Origin: Friedmanniella luteola
GTDB lineage: Bacteria > Actinomycetota > Actinomycetes > Propionibacteriales > Propionibacteriaceae
Direction of reading: 5' to 3'
Assembly: GCF_900105065.1 (NCBI RefSeq)
Contig: NZ_LT629749.1
Span: 4,216,001 to 4,280,000 of the forward strand
Length of the DNA stretch: 64,000 nucleotides
Shown here: positions 17,568-26,712 of the stretch, one piece after another
Numbering within the stretch: the stretch's first letter is position 1
Layout of the letters: each line of letters starts with the position of its first letter
Translations under genes and position numbers: made by a program
The notes under the pieces: model-generated
Databases searched by the model: none
Seen by the model: only the letters and a program-made list of their open reading frames with translations
What the model was told of the DNA's origin: nothing

Positions 17568-18616
17568 CCGAGTTCCGGCGCTACCCCGACCTCGCCTCGC
17601 GCGACCTCGCCGGCAGCGTGGTGAGCGCGAACGACGAGCTGTTCGCGCCGCGGCAGAGCCTGATCGTGCCGGGCCCCGCCGTGCACGCCGTCGACGCGTT
17701 CGGGCACAGCGGGAAGATCTACGACGGCTGGGAGACCCGGCGACGGCGGGAGCCGGGCCAGGACTGGGCGGTCGTCCGGCTGGGCGTGCCGGGCATCGTG
17801 CACGGCGTCGTCGTCGACACCGCGTTCTTCCGCGGCAACTACCCGCCCTTCGTCTCCGTCGAGGCCGTCTCGGTCGAGGGCTACCCGCCGCCCGCGGCGC
17901 TCGAGCAGCTCGCCTGGACGACGCTCGTCGAGCGCTCAGCCTGCGGCGGCGACCGCGAGAACCTCTACGCGGTGACGAGCGACCGTCGCTGGACGCACGT
18001 GCGGCTGACCATCGACCCCGACGGCGGGGTGGCCCGCTTCCGGGTGCACGGCGAGGCCGTGCTCGACCCGCGGGAGCTGCCCGGCACCGTCGACCTGCTG
18101 GCCCTCGAGAACGGCGGACGGCTGCTCGACACCTCCGACGCCTTCTACTCCTCGCCGGAGAACCTCATCCGCCCCGGTCGCGCCCGGATCATGGGCGAGG
18201 GCTGGGAGAACGCCCGGCGGCGCGGTCCCGGCAACGACTGGGCGCTGTTCCGGCTCGCCGCCCGGGGCGAGCCCACCCAGCTGGAGGTGGACACCTCCTA
18301 CTTCGTGGGGAACGCGCCGGGCCAGGTGCGGGTGAGCGCCGCCGACGAGGAGACGGCGCCGCTGACCGACCCCGCGTCCTGGTGGGACCTGCTGCCGCGG
18401 GTGCCCGTGCTGGTCGACACCCGCCACCGGTTCGCGGTGCACGCCCGGCGGCCGGCGACGCACCTGCGGATCGACGTCCACCCCGACGGCGGCCTGAGCC
18501 GGCTGCGCTGCTGGGGTGAGCTGCCCCGGGCCGAACGGGAGCGGCTCACCGGCCGCTTCCGGGACAGCCTGCCCGAGCACCACGTCGTCGCGGTCGCGCC
18601 GGTCCGTCCCGGCTGA
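17564..18616 (+). CDS. alc: Allantoicase
   Basis: Splits allantoate into ureidoglycolate and urea (EC 3.5.3.4). A 350-residue protein built of two similar allantoicase repeats: the first has SANDELFAPRQSLI, GKIYDGWETRRRRE and WAVVRLGVPG; the second has DTSDAFYSSPENLI, GEGWENARRRGPGND and WALFRLAA. ATG at 17564 overlaps the allantoinase stop (ATGA). Last gene of the operon, followed by a strong hairpin. Neither urease genes nor a ureidoglycolate lyase is in the window. Confidence 0.93.
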   Translation: MTEFRRYPDLASRDLAGSVVSANDELFAPRQSLIVPGPAVHAVDAFGHSGKIYDGWETRRRREPGQDWAVVRLGVPGIVHGVVVDTAFFRGNYPPFVSVEAVSVEGYPPPAALEQLAWTTLVERSACGGDRENLYAVTSDRRWTHVRLTIDPDGGVARFRVHGEAVLDPRELPGTVDLLALENGGRLLDTSDAFYSSPENLIRPGRARIMGEGWENARRRGPGNDWALFRLAARGEPTQLEVDTSYFVGNAPGQVRVSAADEETAPLTDPASWWDLLPRVPVLVDTRHRFAVHARRPATHLRIDVHPDGGLSRLRCWGELPRAERERLTGRFRDSLPEHHVVAVAPVRPG

Positions 18617-18640
18617 CGCCCGGAGGGCCGCCGGAGAGCA

Positions 18641-18675
18641 CAGGACCGCCCGGCGCGGTGCGCCGGACGGTCCTG
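18641..18675. terminator. Strong hairpin between alc and the 56-residue ORF
   Basis: A 16-bp stem with one mismatch (18641-18656 with 18660-18675) and a 3-nt loop. It lies between two converging genes (alc on plus, small ORF on minus) and would serve both. No T-run is present. Confidence 0.7.
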
Positions 18676-18690
18676 GTGCTGAGTCGCGGC

Positions 18691-18861
18691 TCAGACGGTC
18701 TGCGAGGTCTGCACCGCGAGGAAGTGACGCATCTCCGTGGTGTCCTCGACCGGGTTGGGGTCGAGCGCCGGGTAGCCGAGCTGCCGGTCCAGCCGCGACC
18801 AGGCGTGGTCGGCCCGACGGGCCTCGAGGGCGTGCAGAGCGGACGTGACGAAGTTCTTCAT
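18691..18861 (-). CDS. Small hypothetical protein (56 residues)
   Basis: I do not recognise this protein. It starts MKNFVTSALHALEARRADHAW, continues through SRLDRQLGYPALDPNPVEDT and ends in FLAVQTSQTV. An N-terminal amphipathic helix is likely and there is no signal or membrane segment. The ATG at 18861 has GGGAGGA only 6 nt upstream, one of the best ribosome-binding sites in the window. A strong hairpin lies 15 nt past the stop. Both support a real gene. The frame can be extended 32 codons upstream, but the extension has no ribosome-binding site. Confidence 0.6.
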   Translation of the reverse strand: MKNFVTSALHALEARRADHAWSRLDRQLGYPALDPNPVEDTTEMRHFLAVQTSQTV

Positions 18862-19016
18862 GGGGTCCTCCCACCAGAGATCGGATGGAGGCGCCGTTGC
18901 CGTGCACCCGGTCGGACCGGGTGCTGTGCTGTGCAGCAACCGTTCCTCCTCCGACATTCCCGAGTCCTCCCGCGGCCGGTACCCGGGCGCCGGCCGCAGC
19001 GGTCGCGGCCGGCGGG

Positions 19017-20357
19017 TCAGCCGGTCGGCAGGTCGGCGATCCCCTGCAGCAGCAGGGCCTCAGCCACGCACGCGGCCTCGAAGTCGCCGAGGTGCAGGGA
19101 CTCGTCCGCGCCGTGCGCCCGGGTGTCCGGGTCGCCGACCGCGGTGACCAGCACGGTGGCGGTGGGGAACGCGGTGCTGAAGTCGGCGACCATCGGGATC
19201 GAGCCGCCCTGCCCGATGAAGACCGGCTCGACGCCCCAGGCCTCGGCGAACGCCCGGCGCGCCACCTCGGCCACTGGCCCGGCGAACGCGACGGTGCTGG
19301 GCTCGCCCGTGTCGCCCTCGAGCACCGTCAGCTGAGCCCCCCACGGCGTGTGGGCGTGCAGGTGCTCGACCAGCCGGACCATCGCGGCGCGGGCGTCGTC
19401 GCCGGGCGCGAGGCGCAGGCTGATCTTGGCCCGGGCGACCGGGGCGAGGGTGTTGGACGCGCGGTCGACCGGGGTGGCGTCCAGGGCGATCACCGCGAGA
19501 GCCGGCTTGCACCACAGGCGCTCGACGACGCTGCCGGTGCCGATCTGCTGCACGCCGTCCAGCAGCCCGGACTCGGCGCGCAGCCGGTCCTCGGGGTAGA
19601 CCAGGTCGGGCGGCGGACTGGTGGCCAGGCCGGCGACGGCGACGTCCCCGCGCTCGTCGTGCAGCGTGGCCAGCAGCCGGCACAGCGTGGTCAGGGCGTC
19701 CGGCACCACCCCGCCGTAGGAGCCGGAGTGGATGGCGTGGTCGAGGGTGCGCAGCTCGATGACGCAGTCGCCCAGCCCGCGCAGGGACGTGGTGAACGCC
19801 GGCTGCCCGACGGCCCAGTTGGAGGAGTCGGCGATGACGAAGACGTCGGCGGCCAGGCTGGCGCGGTGCTCGTCGAGCAGCCGGGCCAGGGTCGGCGAGC
19901 CGATCTCCTCCTCCCCCTCGACGAAGACGGTGACCCCGACCGGCGGGCGGCCGTCGAAGGCGCGCAGGGCGGCCAGGTGCACGGCCAGCCCGCCCTTGTC
20001 GTCCGCCGTCCCGCGGCCGAACAGCCGCCCATCCCGCTCGGTCGCCGTGAACGGCGGGCTGGTCCACAGCGCCAGGTCGCCCTCGGGCTGCACGTCGTGG
20101 TGGGCGTACAGGCAGACCGTCGGTGCGCCGTCGGGGGCGGGGAAGCGCCCGATCACCGCCGGCTGCCCGCCCTCCACCCGGACCACCTGGACGTCGGGGC
20201 AGCCGAGGTCGCGCAGCAGGTCGGCCACCTGCCCGGCGCTGCGCTCCACCTCACCCGACCGCGCGGGGTCGGCGCTCACCGACGGGACCGCCACCAGGGC
20301 CTCGAGGTCGGCCCGCACCGAAGGCTGTTGAGCCCGTACCGTTTCCGCCAGCGTCAT
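19017..20357 (-). CDS. M20 family dipeptidase/metallopeptidase
   Basis: A 446-residue zinc-dependent exopeptidase of the M20/CNDP-like branch. Metal and catalytic motifs are YAHHDVQPEGD near residue 88, GRGTADDKGG near 118 and FVEGEEEIGS with the general-base Glu near 152. The dimerisation lid follows and a final metal His lies in HGADESLHLGDFE. The substrate (di- or short peptides, or acylated amino acids) cannot be told. It is divergent from the SIS gene. Confidence 0.9.
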   Translation of the reverse strand: MTLAETVRAQQPSVRADLEALVAVPSVSADPARSGEVERSAGQVADLLRDLGCPDVQVVRVEGGQPAVIGRFPAPDGAPTVCLYAHHDVQPEGDLALWTSPPFTATERDGRLFGRGTADDKGGLAVHLAALRAFDGRPPVGVTVFVEGEEEIGSPTLARLLDEHRASLAADVFVIADSSNWAVGQPAFTTSLRGLGDCVIELRTLDHAIHSGSYGGVVPDALTTLCRLLATLHDERGDVAVAGLATSPPPDLVYPEDRLRAESGLLDGVQQIGTGSVVERLWCKPALAVIALDATPVDRASNTLAPVARAKISLRLAPGDDARAAMVRLVEHLHAHTPWGAQLTVLEGDTGEPSTVAFAGPVAEVARRAFAEAWGVEPVFIGQGGSIPMVADFSTAFPTATVLVTAVGDPDTRAHGADESLHLGDFEAACVAEALLLQGIADLPTG

Positions 20358-20383
20358 GGGCTGAGCCTAGGGCCCTCGCTCTG

Positions 20384-20389
20384 TAGGAT
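20384..20389 (+). promoter_or_regulatory. Putative -10 element upstream of the SIS gene
   Basis: TAGGAT preceded by CTG (partly extended -10 form, TGTAGGAT) lies about 60 nt before the SIS-gene ATG in the divergent region with the M20 gene. The -35 element is unclear. Tentative. Confidence 0.35.
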
Positions 20390-20449
20390 TCCCACCAACC
20401 AGCCGCTCGCGAGGACAACGGTTACCAGCGGCCGTCGGAAGAGGTAGCG

Positions 20450-21232
20450 ATGAGTCATCCCAGCGTCAACCAGCAGACCGCCGCCCGGGTGCTGCGGGAG
20501 GCCTTCGACAAGGTCGTGGACAGCCAGCAGGAGCAGATCGCGGCCGCCGCGGCCCTCGTGGTCGAGTCGCTCACCGCGGGCGGGGTGATCCAGGTCTTCG
20601 GGACCGGCCACTCCCGCAGCTTCGCCTCCGAGATCGCCGGCCGCGCCGGGGGCCTGGTGCCCGCCAACCGCATCTCGCTGTCCGACCTGACCTTCTACGG
20701 CGACCTGACGCCGGAGGAGGTGATGGACCCCTACCTCGAGCGCGACCCCTCGCTGGCGGCCCAGCTGCTGGCCGTGCACGTCATCGACCCGGCTGACGTG
20801 TTCATCATCTGCTCGAACTCCGGCGGCAACGGCTCCACCGTCGAGCTGGCCCGGCTGGTCAAGGAGCGCGGCCACCGCCTGGTCGCGGTGACCTCGATGG
20901 ACCACACCACCCGGATCACCTCCCGGCACCCGAGCGGTCTGCGGCTGTTCGAGCTGGCCGACGTGGTGATCGACAACCGCGGGGTGTTCGGCGACGCGGA
21001 GCTCGAGCTGCCGGCTGACCCCGAGGGCCGCCCGCGCGGCGCGGTGCTCGCCACCTCCACCGTCACCAGCACGCTGATCGCCCAGATGCTCGTCACCGAG
21101 GTCTGCGGGCTGCTGGTGGAGGCCGGCCAGGAGGTGCCGATCCTCATCTCCGCCAACATCCCGGGCGGCGACGAGAACAACGAGCGGTTGCGGGAGCGCT
21201 ACGGCGACCGCGTCAAGAGCGGCGGCCCGTGA
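20450..21232 (+). CDS. SIS domain protein (UPF0309-like)
   Basis: A 260-residue single SIS (sugar isomerase) fold protein that should bind a phosphosugar. FGTGHSRSFASEIAGRAGG near residue 48 and ICSNSGGNGSTVE near 122 form the phosphosugar pocket. The N-terminal helix (MSHPSVNQQTAARVLREAFDKV) and FYGDLTPEEVMDPYLERDP match the UPF0309 family, some members of which are annotated as sugar isomerases. A GGAAGAGGTAGCG tract before the ATG is a good ribosome-binding site. Specific substrate unknown. Confidence 0.82.
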   Translation: MSHPSVNQQTAARVLREAFDKVVDSQQEQIAAAAALVVESLTAGGVIQVFGTGHSRSFASEIAGRAGGLVPANRISLSDLTFYGDLTPEEVMDPYLERDPSLAAQLLAVHVIDPADVFIICSNSGGNGSTVELARLVKERGHRLVAVTSMDHTTRITSRHPSGLRLFELADVVIDNRGVFGDAELELPADPEGRPRGAVLATSTVTSTLIAQMLVTEVCGLLVEAGQEVPILISANIPGGDENNERLRERYGDRVKSGGP

Positions 21233-21258
21233 CCCCTCCCCGCAAGGGGCCGTCGCGT

Positions 21259-21291
21259 CCTGGGCCTGTCGAGGTGCTCGACGGGCCCAGG
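21259..21291. terminator. 14-bp stem-loop between the SIS gene and purL
   Basis: 21259-21272 pairs with 21278-21291 (one G-T pair) around a GGTGC loop. It lies between convergent genes and could terminate both. The arm contains GGCCTGTCGA, similar to the short repeat found inside purD, and a second relative lies at 21321-21340. Confidence 0.7.
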
Positions 21292-21340
21292 CGGCGGGGC
21301 CGCAGGGCGCAGCAGGACGTGCCCTGAGCCGGTCGGAGGG

Positions 21341-23632
21341 TCAGGCGCCGGCGACGACGGCGATCGGGTCGGCGGCCAGCACGGCGGGCAGGGTGGCCGA
21401 CCAGGTGGTGCGGATCTGCTCCAGCGGCAGGCTGAACTGGCCCGCGACGGCCACCGTCGCGTCCTCGGCGCCGGTGACCCGGCCGAGCGGGTGCAGCGGC
21501 ACGCCGTGCTCGGCGCAGAGGGTGGTCAGCGCGTCGGCCCCGGCGGCGGGCAGCGAGACCAGCACCCGGCCCGAGCTCTCGGAGAACAGCTGCACGAACG
21601 GGTCGGCGTCCGCGGGCAGCTCCACGGTCACGCCGTGCCCCCGCCGCAGCGACGACTCGACGAGCGCCTGGGCCAGCCCGCCGTCGGCGAGGTCGTGGGC
21701 GCTGGTCAGGAGGCCGCGGCGACCCGCCTCACCCAGCACCGCGGCCAGCCGCCGCTCGTGCTCGAGGTCGACCACCGGCGGTCGGCCCCCGAGGTGGTCG
21801 TGCGCCACGGCGGCCCAGACCGATCCGGCCAGCTCGTCGCGGGTGTCGCCCAGCAGCACGACGACATCACCCGCCCCGGCGAACCCGACGGGCACCCGCC
21901 GGCGGACGTCCTCGATGACCCCCATGACCCCGACGACGGGGGTGGGCAGGATCGGCGTGCTGCCGGTCTGGTTGTAGAAGCTCACGTTGCCGCCCGTGAC
22001 CGGGGTGCCGAGCACCTGGCAGCCGTCCACCAGGCCGGCGATCGCCTGGGTGAACTGCCACATGACCGCCGGGTCCTCGGGCGAGCCGAAGTTGAGGCAG
22101 TCGCTGACCGCGACGGGCTGGGCCCCGGTGACGGCGACGTTGCGGTAGGCCTCCGCCAGCGCCAGCTGGGCGCCGACGTAGGGGTCGAGCAGGGCGAACC
22201 GGCTGTTGCAGTCGGTCGACAGCGCGACACCGAGGCCGGTCTCCTCGTCGATCCGCAGCATGCCGGCGTCCTCCGGCTGGGCCAGGACCGAGTTGCCGCG
22301 CACGTAGCGGTCGTACTGGTTGGTGATCCACGACTTGTCGCACAGGTTGGGCGAGCCGACCAGCGCGAGCAGCGTCGCGGCCAGCTCGTCCCCGGTGGCC
22401 GGGCGGGCCAGGCCCTCGACCCCGTCGGCCTGCACCGTGTCCTGCCAGGCGGGGCGGGCGTAGGGGCGCTCGTAGACCGGGCCCTCGTGGGCGACGGTGC
22501 GGGGGTCGACGTCGACGATGGTCTCGCCGTGCCACTCGATGACCAGCCGGTCGTCCTCGGTGACCTCGCCGACCACGGTCGCCTGCACGTCCCAGCGGGC
22601 GCAGATCTCCAGGAAGCGGGCGACGTCACCGGGCTCGACGACGGCCATCATCCGCTCCTGCGACTCGCTCATCAGGATCTCCTCGGGCGCCAGCGAGGAG
22701 TCCCGCAGCGGCACCCGGTCCAGCTCGACGCGCATGCCGCCGTCACCGGCCGCGGCCAGCTCGGAGGTGGCGCAGGAGATGCCGGCCGCTCCGAAGTCCT
22801 GGATGCCGGTCACGACACCGGCCGCGAACAGCTCCAGGGTGCACTCGATCAGCAGCTTCTCCATGAACGGGTCGCCGACCTGCACGGCCGGCCGCTTGGA
22901 GGGCTTGTCGTCGTCGAAGGTCTCCGAGGCGAGGATCGAGGCACCGCCGATGCCGTCGCCGCCGGTGGCCGCGCCGTAGAGGATCACCTGGTTGCCGGCC
23001 CCGGTGGCCTTGGCGAGGTGCAGGTCCTCGTGCCGCAGGACGCCGACGCAGAGGGCGTTGACCAGCGGGTTGCCGAGGTAGCTGCGGTCGAAGACGACCT
23101 CGCCACCGATGTTCGGCAGGCCGAGGCAGTTGCCGTAGCCGCCCACGCCGGAGACGACGCCCGGCAGCACCCGGTGGGTGTCGGGCTCCTCGAGCGGGCC
23201 GAACCGCAGCGCGTCCATCACCCCGACGGGTCGGGCACCCATGGCCAGGATGTCGCGGACGATCCCGCCGACGCCGGTGGCCGCGCCCTGGTGCGGCTCC
23301 ACGTAGCTGGGGTGGTTGTGCGACTCGATCTTGAAGGTGACGGCGTAGCCCTGGCCGATGTCGACGACGCCGGCGTTCTCGCCGATGCCGGCCAGCAGCT
23401 TCCCGGCCGGGGTGTCCTGGCTGAGCTCGCCGAAGCGGCGCAGGTGCACCTTGGAGGACTTGTAGGAGCAGTGCTCGGACCACATGACCGAGTACATGGC
23501 CAGCTCCGAGGAGGAGGGCCGGCGGCCGAGGATCTCCCGGATCCGGGTGTACTCGTCCTCCTTGAGCCCCAGCTCGGCCCAGGGCTGCGCCTGGTCCGGG
23601 GTCGCCGCCGCGTTCTCGACCGTGTCCGCCAC
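21341..23632 (-). CDS. purL: Phosphoribosylformylglycinamidine synthase subunit PurL (small type)
   Basis: Synthetase subunit that converts FGAR to FGAM with ATP and ammonia delivered by PurQ; PurS bridges the two. At 763 residues it is the small bacterial type that needs separate PurQ and PurS, both present upstream. Recognisable segments are [16 protein letters not shown] near residue 52, [27 protein letters not shown] near 98 and [12 protein letters not shown]-like [15 protein letters not shown] near 275. It ends the purS-purQ-(membrane protein)-purL run. Confidence 0.96.
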   Translation of the reverse strand: MADTVENAAATPDQAQPWAELGLKEDEYTRIREILGRRPSSSELAMYSVMWSEHCSYKSSKVHLRRFGELSQDTPAGKLLAGIGENAGVVDIGQGYAVTFKIESHNHPSYVEPHQGAATGVGGIVRDILAMGARPVGVMDALRFGPLEEPDTHRVLPGVVSGVGGYGNCLGLPNIGGEVVFDRSYLGNPLVNALCVGVLRHEDLHLAKATGAGNQVILYGAATGGDGIGGASILASETFDDDKPSKRPAVQVGDPFMEKLLIECTLELFAAGVVTGIQDFGAAGISCATSELAAAGDGGMRVELDRVPLRDSSLAPEEILMSESQERMMAVVEPGDVARFLEICARWDVQATVVGEVTEDDRLVIEWHGETIVDVDPRTVAHEGPVYERPYARPAWQDTVQADGVEGLARPATGDELAATLLALVGSPNLCDKSWITNQYDRYVRGNSVLAQPEDAGMLRIDEETGLGVALSTDCNSRFALLDPYVGAQLALAEAYRNVAVTGAQPVAVSDCLNFGSPEDPAVMWQFTQAIAGLVDGCQVLGTPVTGGNVSFYNQTGSTPILPTPVVGVMGVIEDVRRRVPVGFAGAGDVVVLLGDTRDELAGSVWAAVAHDHLGGRPPVVDLEHERRLAAVLGEAGRRGLLTSAHDLADGGLAQALVESSLRRGHGVTVELPADADPFVQLFSESSGRVLVSLPAAGADALTTLCAEHGVPLHPLGRVTGAEDATVAVAGQFSLPLEQIRTTWSATLPAVLAADPIAVVAGA

Positions 23633-23642
23633 GGCCCCGACC

Positions 23643-25724
23643 CTACCGGCGGGCGGCCCCCCGGCTGAGCCACGTCCACAGCTCCCGGCCCGGTGCGGGC
23701 GAGGGCCAGCCCTCCCGCAGCGCGTGGTCCAGGCAGAACCAGCCCACGCTGACGGCCACCATCCCGGTGACGGTCAGCCAGACGCTGATCCCGCCGTCGT
23801 TGAGCAGGGTGCCGAGGACGGCGGTCGCCAGCGCGGCCTGCAGCACGGCGGGCAGGGTGGGGAACGCGGGACGCAGCACCGGGAGCGCGCAGCGCAGCAC
23901 CAGCAGCCAGAGCAGCACCCCGATGACCAGGGTGGTGATGCCCGGCCCGCTGACCACCGTCTCGGCGGAGGCGACGGCCTTGCGGCTCACGACGTCGACC
24001 GCGTCGCCGTCGAGGACGCGCTGGACGAACCCGCCGAGGTGGCTGCGCCGGTCGGGGCCCCGGGACCAGTCGAGCAGCGAGATGGCCGCGACCGCCACCA
24101 CCGCGGCCGCACCGACGGCCAGCAGCCGCGGAACCGTGACCCGGACGCCGGCGACCACCAGCAGCAGCCAGAGCACGGGCGGGGTCAGGGCGACGACGCC
24201 GCCGAAGTCGGTGCCCATGGTGGGCCAGCCCTCGCAGACGACGACGCCGAAGCCGACGACGGCCACGGCGACGACGGCGGCCCGGCGGTGACCGGCGGCG
24301 AGGAAGCGGTGAGCCAGCCAGCCCGCCAGGACCAGCGCCGCGGTGGCGTAGACCGCGAAGGTGACGTTGCCGAAGCCGTACCAGCGCAGCCCGAAGACCG
24401 GCCGCGAGTTCAGCATGGAGCCGGCCTGCATCGGGCCGCCGAGGGCGGCGTCGACGGTGAAGGCCGCCACGGTCAGCGCCGCCCCGACGACCGCAGCCGG
24501 CACGTCGAGGCGGGCGGCCAGGGCCAGCGTGGCCGCGGCGAGCAGCAGCGACCAGCCGATGACCGCCACCCCGAGAACCAGCCCGGGTGCCCCGCTGCCC
24601 GCCCACGGCACCGAGCCGGTCAGCATCATCGCGGCGCCCAGGACGCTGCCGAGGGTGAGGATCAGCCGCGGCACCGCGAAGCGGCGGCGCAGGGTCCCGA
24701 CCAGGCCGACGAGGCAGAGGAGGGTGCCGAACCCGCCGAGCACCAGGTAGCCGACGACGGCCCCGTCGGACAGCGCGGCGACGGCCGCGAGGTGGTCCTC
24801 GACCAGCGGCAGGCTCAGCTCGGCCGGGTCGACGGCCAGCGGGGAGCCGTCGACGGTGACGGGAACGGCGGCGCCGGGCGGGGCGTCGTGGTCGACCAGG
24901 GTGCGGGTGAGGTCGGTGAGGGTGACGATGCCGTCCCGCCGGGTGCTCGCGGAGGTCAGCCAGCCGGGGAAGGTGGTGCCGAGCCGGTACACGACCTGCA
25001 GGGCCGGGTCGGCGGAGCCGGCGGCCGGTCCGACGCCGGTGACCAGCAGCGTCCGGCCCGGGTCGGCAGCGAGCCGGGCGATGACGGCGTCGCTCCGCGG
25101 GCCGGCGTCGACCAGGGTCGTCGGGCAGCGGGTGGTCAGGTCGTCGGCCAGGAACTCCTCCACCGTGCGGTAGTCGGCGAGCGTGCCGTCCGGCCGGGCG
25201 GCGGCGAGCGCCGCGCCGGGCCCGACGGCGGCGACGCAGCCCGCGACCGACCCGGCGAGCGTGCCCGGCCGGGCGTCACCGCGGCGGGCGGCGGCGGCGG
25301 TCAGCCGGGCGTCCCAGTCCTCGACCCGGCCGTCGCTGACCCGCGGGTCGCACAGCGCGCCGACGGCGGCGCGACGGCCGGCGCCCAGCGTCGTCCAGCC
25401 CGCGGCAGCGCAGTCGCCGACGTGGCGGGGCCGGACGCTGACCGCCCCCACCTGGGCGTCGGCGAGGCGCGGTCCCAGCACCGCACGGTCGGTGGGGGTG
25501 AGCGCCGGCCGGCCGGTGACCCCGACGACGACGACCTGGTCGGTGACCAGGCTGCTGGCCTGGGGCGGCTCCTGCAGCAGGTGCACCGCCCGCAGGCCCG
25601 CGAAGAGCGCCGCGAGCAGCAGCAGGAGGGCGAGCCAGCGCCGGGACAGCACCGGCCCTCCGGCCCCCCGGCCGCCGGACGCCGGGGCGAGCGGCCGCGC
25701 ACCGCGGCGGGAGCGACCACCCAT
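23643..25724 (-). CDS. Large polytopic membrane protein with extracytoplasmic N-terminal domain
   Basis: A 693-residue membrane protein I cannot name. After a short Arg-rich start, one membrane segment ([17 protein letters not shown], near 30-47) is followed by an exported domain of about 270 residues. That domain contains [41 protein letters not shown] and [13 protein letters not shown], suggestive of a degenerate alkaline-phosphatase/sulfatase-like fold. Around ten further membrane segments fill residues 325-660, with [19 protein letters not shown] and [12 protein letters not shown] in loops. It is inserted between purQ (8 nt) and purL (10 nt), so it is co-transcribed with purine genes although it looks like an envelope protein. 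Confidence 0.75.
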   Translation of the reverse strand: MGGRSRRGARPLAPASGGRGAGGPVLSRRWLALLLLLAALFAGLRAVHLLQEPPQASSLVTDQVVVVGVTGRPALTPTDRAVLGPRLADAQVGAVSVRPRHVGDCAAAGWTTLGAGRRAAVGALCDPRVSDGRVEDWDARLTAAAARRGDARPGTLAGSVAGCVAAVGPGAALAAARPDGTLADYRTVEEFLADDLTTRCPTTLVDAGPRSDAVIARLAADPGRTLLVTGVGPAAGSADPALQVVYRLGTTFPGWLTSASTRRDGIVTLTDLTRTLVDHDAPPGAAVPVTVDGSPLAVDPAELSLPLVEDHLAAVAALSDGAVVGYLVLGGFGTLLCLVGLVGTLRRRFAVPRLILTLGSVLGAAMMLTGSVPWAGSGAPGLVLGVAVIGWSLLLAAATLALAARLDVPAAVVGAALTVAAFTVDAALGGPMQAGSMLNSRPVFGLRWYGFGNVTFAVYATAALVLAGWLAHRFLAAGHRRAAVVAVAVVGFGVVVCEGWPTMGTDFGGVVALTPPVLWLLLVVAGVRVTVPRLLAVGAAAVVAVAAISLLDWSRGPDRRSHLGGFVQRVLDGDAVDVVSRKAVASAETVVSGPGITTLVIGVLLWLLVLRCALPVLRPAFPTLPAVLQAALATAVLGTLLNDGGISVWLTVTGMVAVSVGWFCLDHALREGWPSPAPGRELWTWLSRGAARR

Positions 25725-25732
25725 CGCGGGGG

Positions 25733-26413
25733 TCAGACCCGGGCGGAGAGGAAGCTCAGGACGCTGCTGAAGAAGGCGGTGCCGTCGGTGCTCGGGCCGG
25801 TCAGCGGGTCCACGTTGTGCTCGGGGTGCGGCATCAGGCCGACGACGTTGCCCCGCTCGTTGGCGACCCCGGCGATGGCGCGGAAGGAGCCGTTGGGGTT
25901 GTCACCGAGGTAGCGGGCGACGACGCGGCCCTCGCCCTCGAGCCGGTCCAGGGTGTCCTCGTCGGCGACGTAACCGCCCTCCCCGTTCTTGAGCACGATG
26001 GTGATCTCCTGGCCCGTGCTGTACCCGCCGGTCCAGGCCGTGTCGACGGACTCCACCCGGAGCCGCTGGTCGACGCAGACGAAGGTCCGGACGTCGTTGC
26101 GGATCAGGGCGCCGGGCAGCAGGTGGGCCTCGCAGAGGATCTGGAAGCCGTTGCAGATGCCGAGCACGGGCATCCCCGCGTTCGCGGCGTCGACGACCGC
26201 GCCCATCACCGGGGAGAAGCGGGAGATCGCGCCAGCCCGCAGGTAGTCGCCGTAGGAGAAGCCGCCAGGCAGGATGACGGCGTCGACGCCCCGCAGGTCG
26301 TCGCTGGCGTGCCACAGGGCGACGGGCTCGGCGCCGGCGATCCGCACCGCGCGCAGCGCGTCGTGGTCGTCCAGGGATCCCGGGAAGGTGACGACCCCGA
26401 CCTTCGGCGCCAT
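25733..26413 (-). CDS. purQ: Phosphoribosylformylglycinamidine synthase subunit PurQ
   Basis: Glutaminase subunit that supplies ammonia to PurL. A 226-residue class I amidotransferase: [14 protein letters not shown] at the start, [17 protein letters not shown] near residue 47, nucleophile Cys in [11 protein letters not shown] near 86, and the His/Glu pair in GLMPHPEHN near 195. Its ATG overlaps the purS stop by one base, indicating coupled translation of PurS and PurQ. Confidence 0.97.
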   Translation of the reverse strand: MAPKVGVVTFPGSLDDHDALRAVRIAGAEPVALWHASDDLRGVDAVILPGGFSYGDYLRAGAISRFSPVMGAVVDAANAGMPVLGICNGFQILCEAHLLPGALIRNDVRTFVCVDQRLRVESVDTAWTGGYSTGQEITIVLKNGEGGYVADEDTLDRLEGEGRVVARYLGDNPNGSFRAIAGVANERGNVVGLMPHPEHNVDPLTGPSTDGTAFFSSVLSFLSARV

Positions 26414-26673
26414 CAGGCGTGCGCCTGCGCGGGGGCTTCGACGCGGACGTCGAAGGTCTCGATGACGGTGTTGGCCAGCAGCGTCTCGGCGGCCCGGCGG
26501 ATGTCGGCCAGCCTCTCCGGCGTCACCTCGCCGTCCACCTCGAGCTCGAACCGCTTGCCCTGCCGCACGGAGATCCCCGAGAAGCCGAGCCGGCCGAGCG
26601 CCCCGGTCACCGCCTTGCCCTGCGGGTCCAGGATCTCCGGCTTCGGCATCACGTCGACCACCACTCGCGCCAT
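26413..26673 (-). CDS. purS: Phosphoribosylformylglycinamidine synthase subunit PurS
   Basis: An 86-residue small subunit that links PurL and PurQ. It begins [22 protein letters not shown], the family signature, and contains [13 protein letters not shown]. The TGA stop shares a base with the purQ ATG. Confidence 0.96.
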   Translation of the reverse strand: MARVVVDVMPKPEILDPQGKAVTGALGRLGFSGISVRQGKRFELEVDGEVTPERLADIRRAAETLLANTVIETFDVRVEAPAQAHA

Positions 26674-26712
26674 GCGGCGATCCTATCGGGGGCTCCCGGC
26701 GGAGCCGACATC

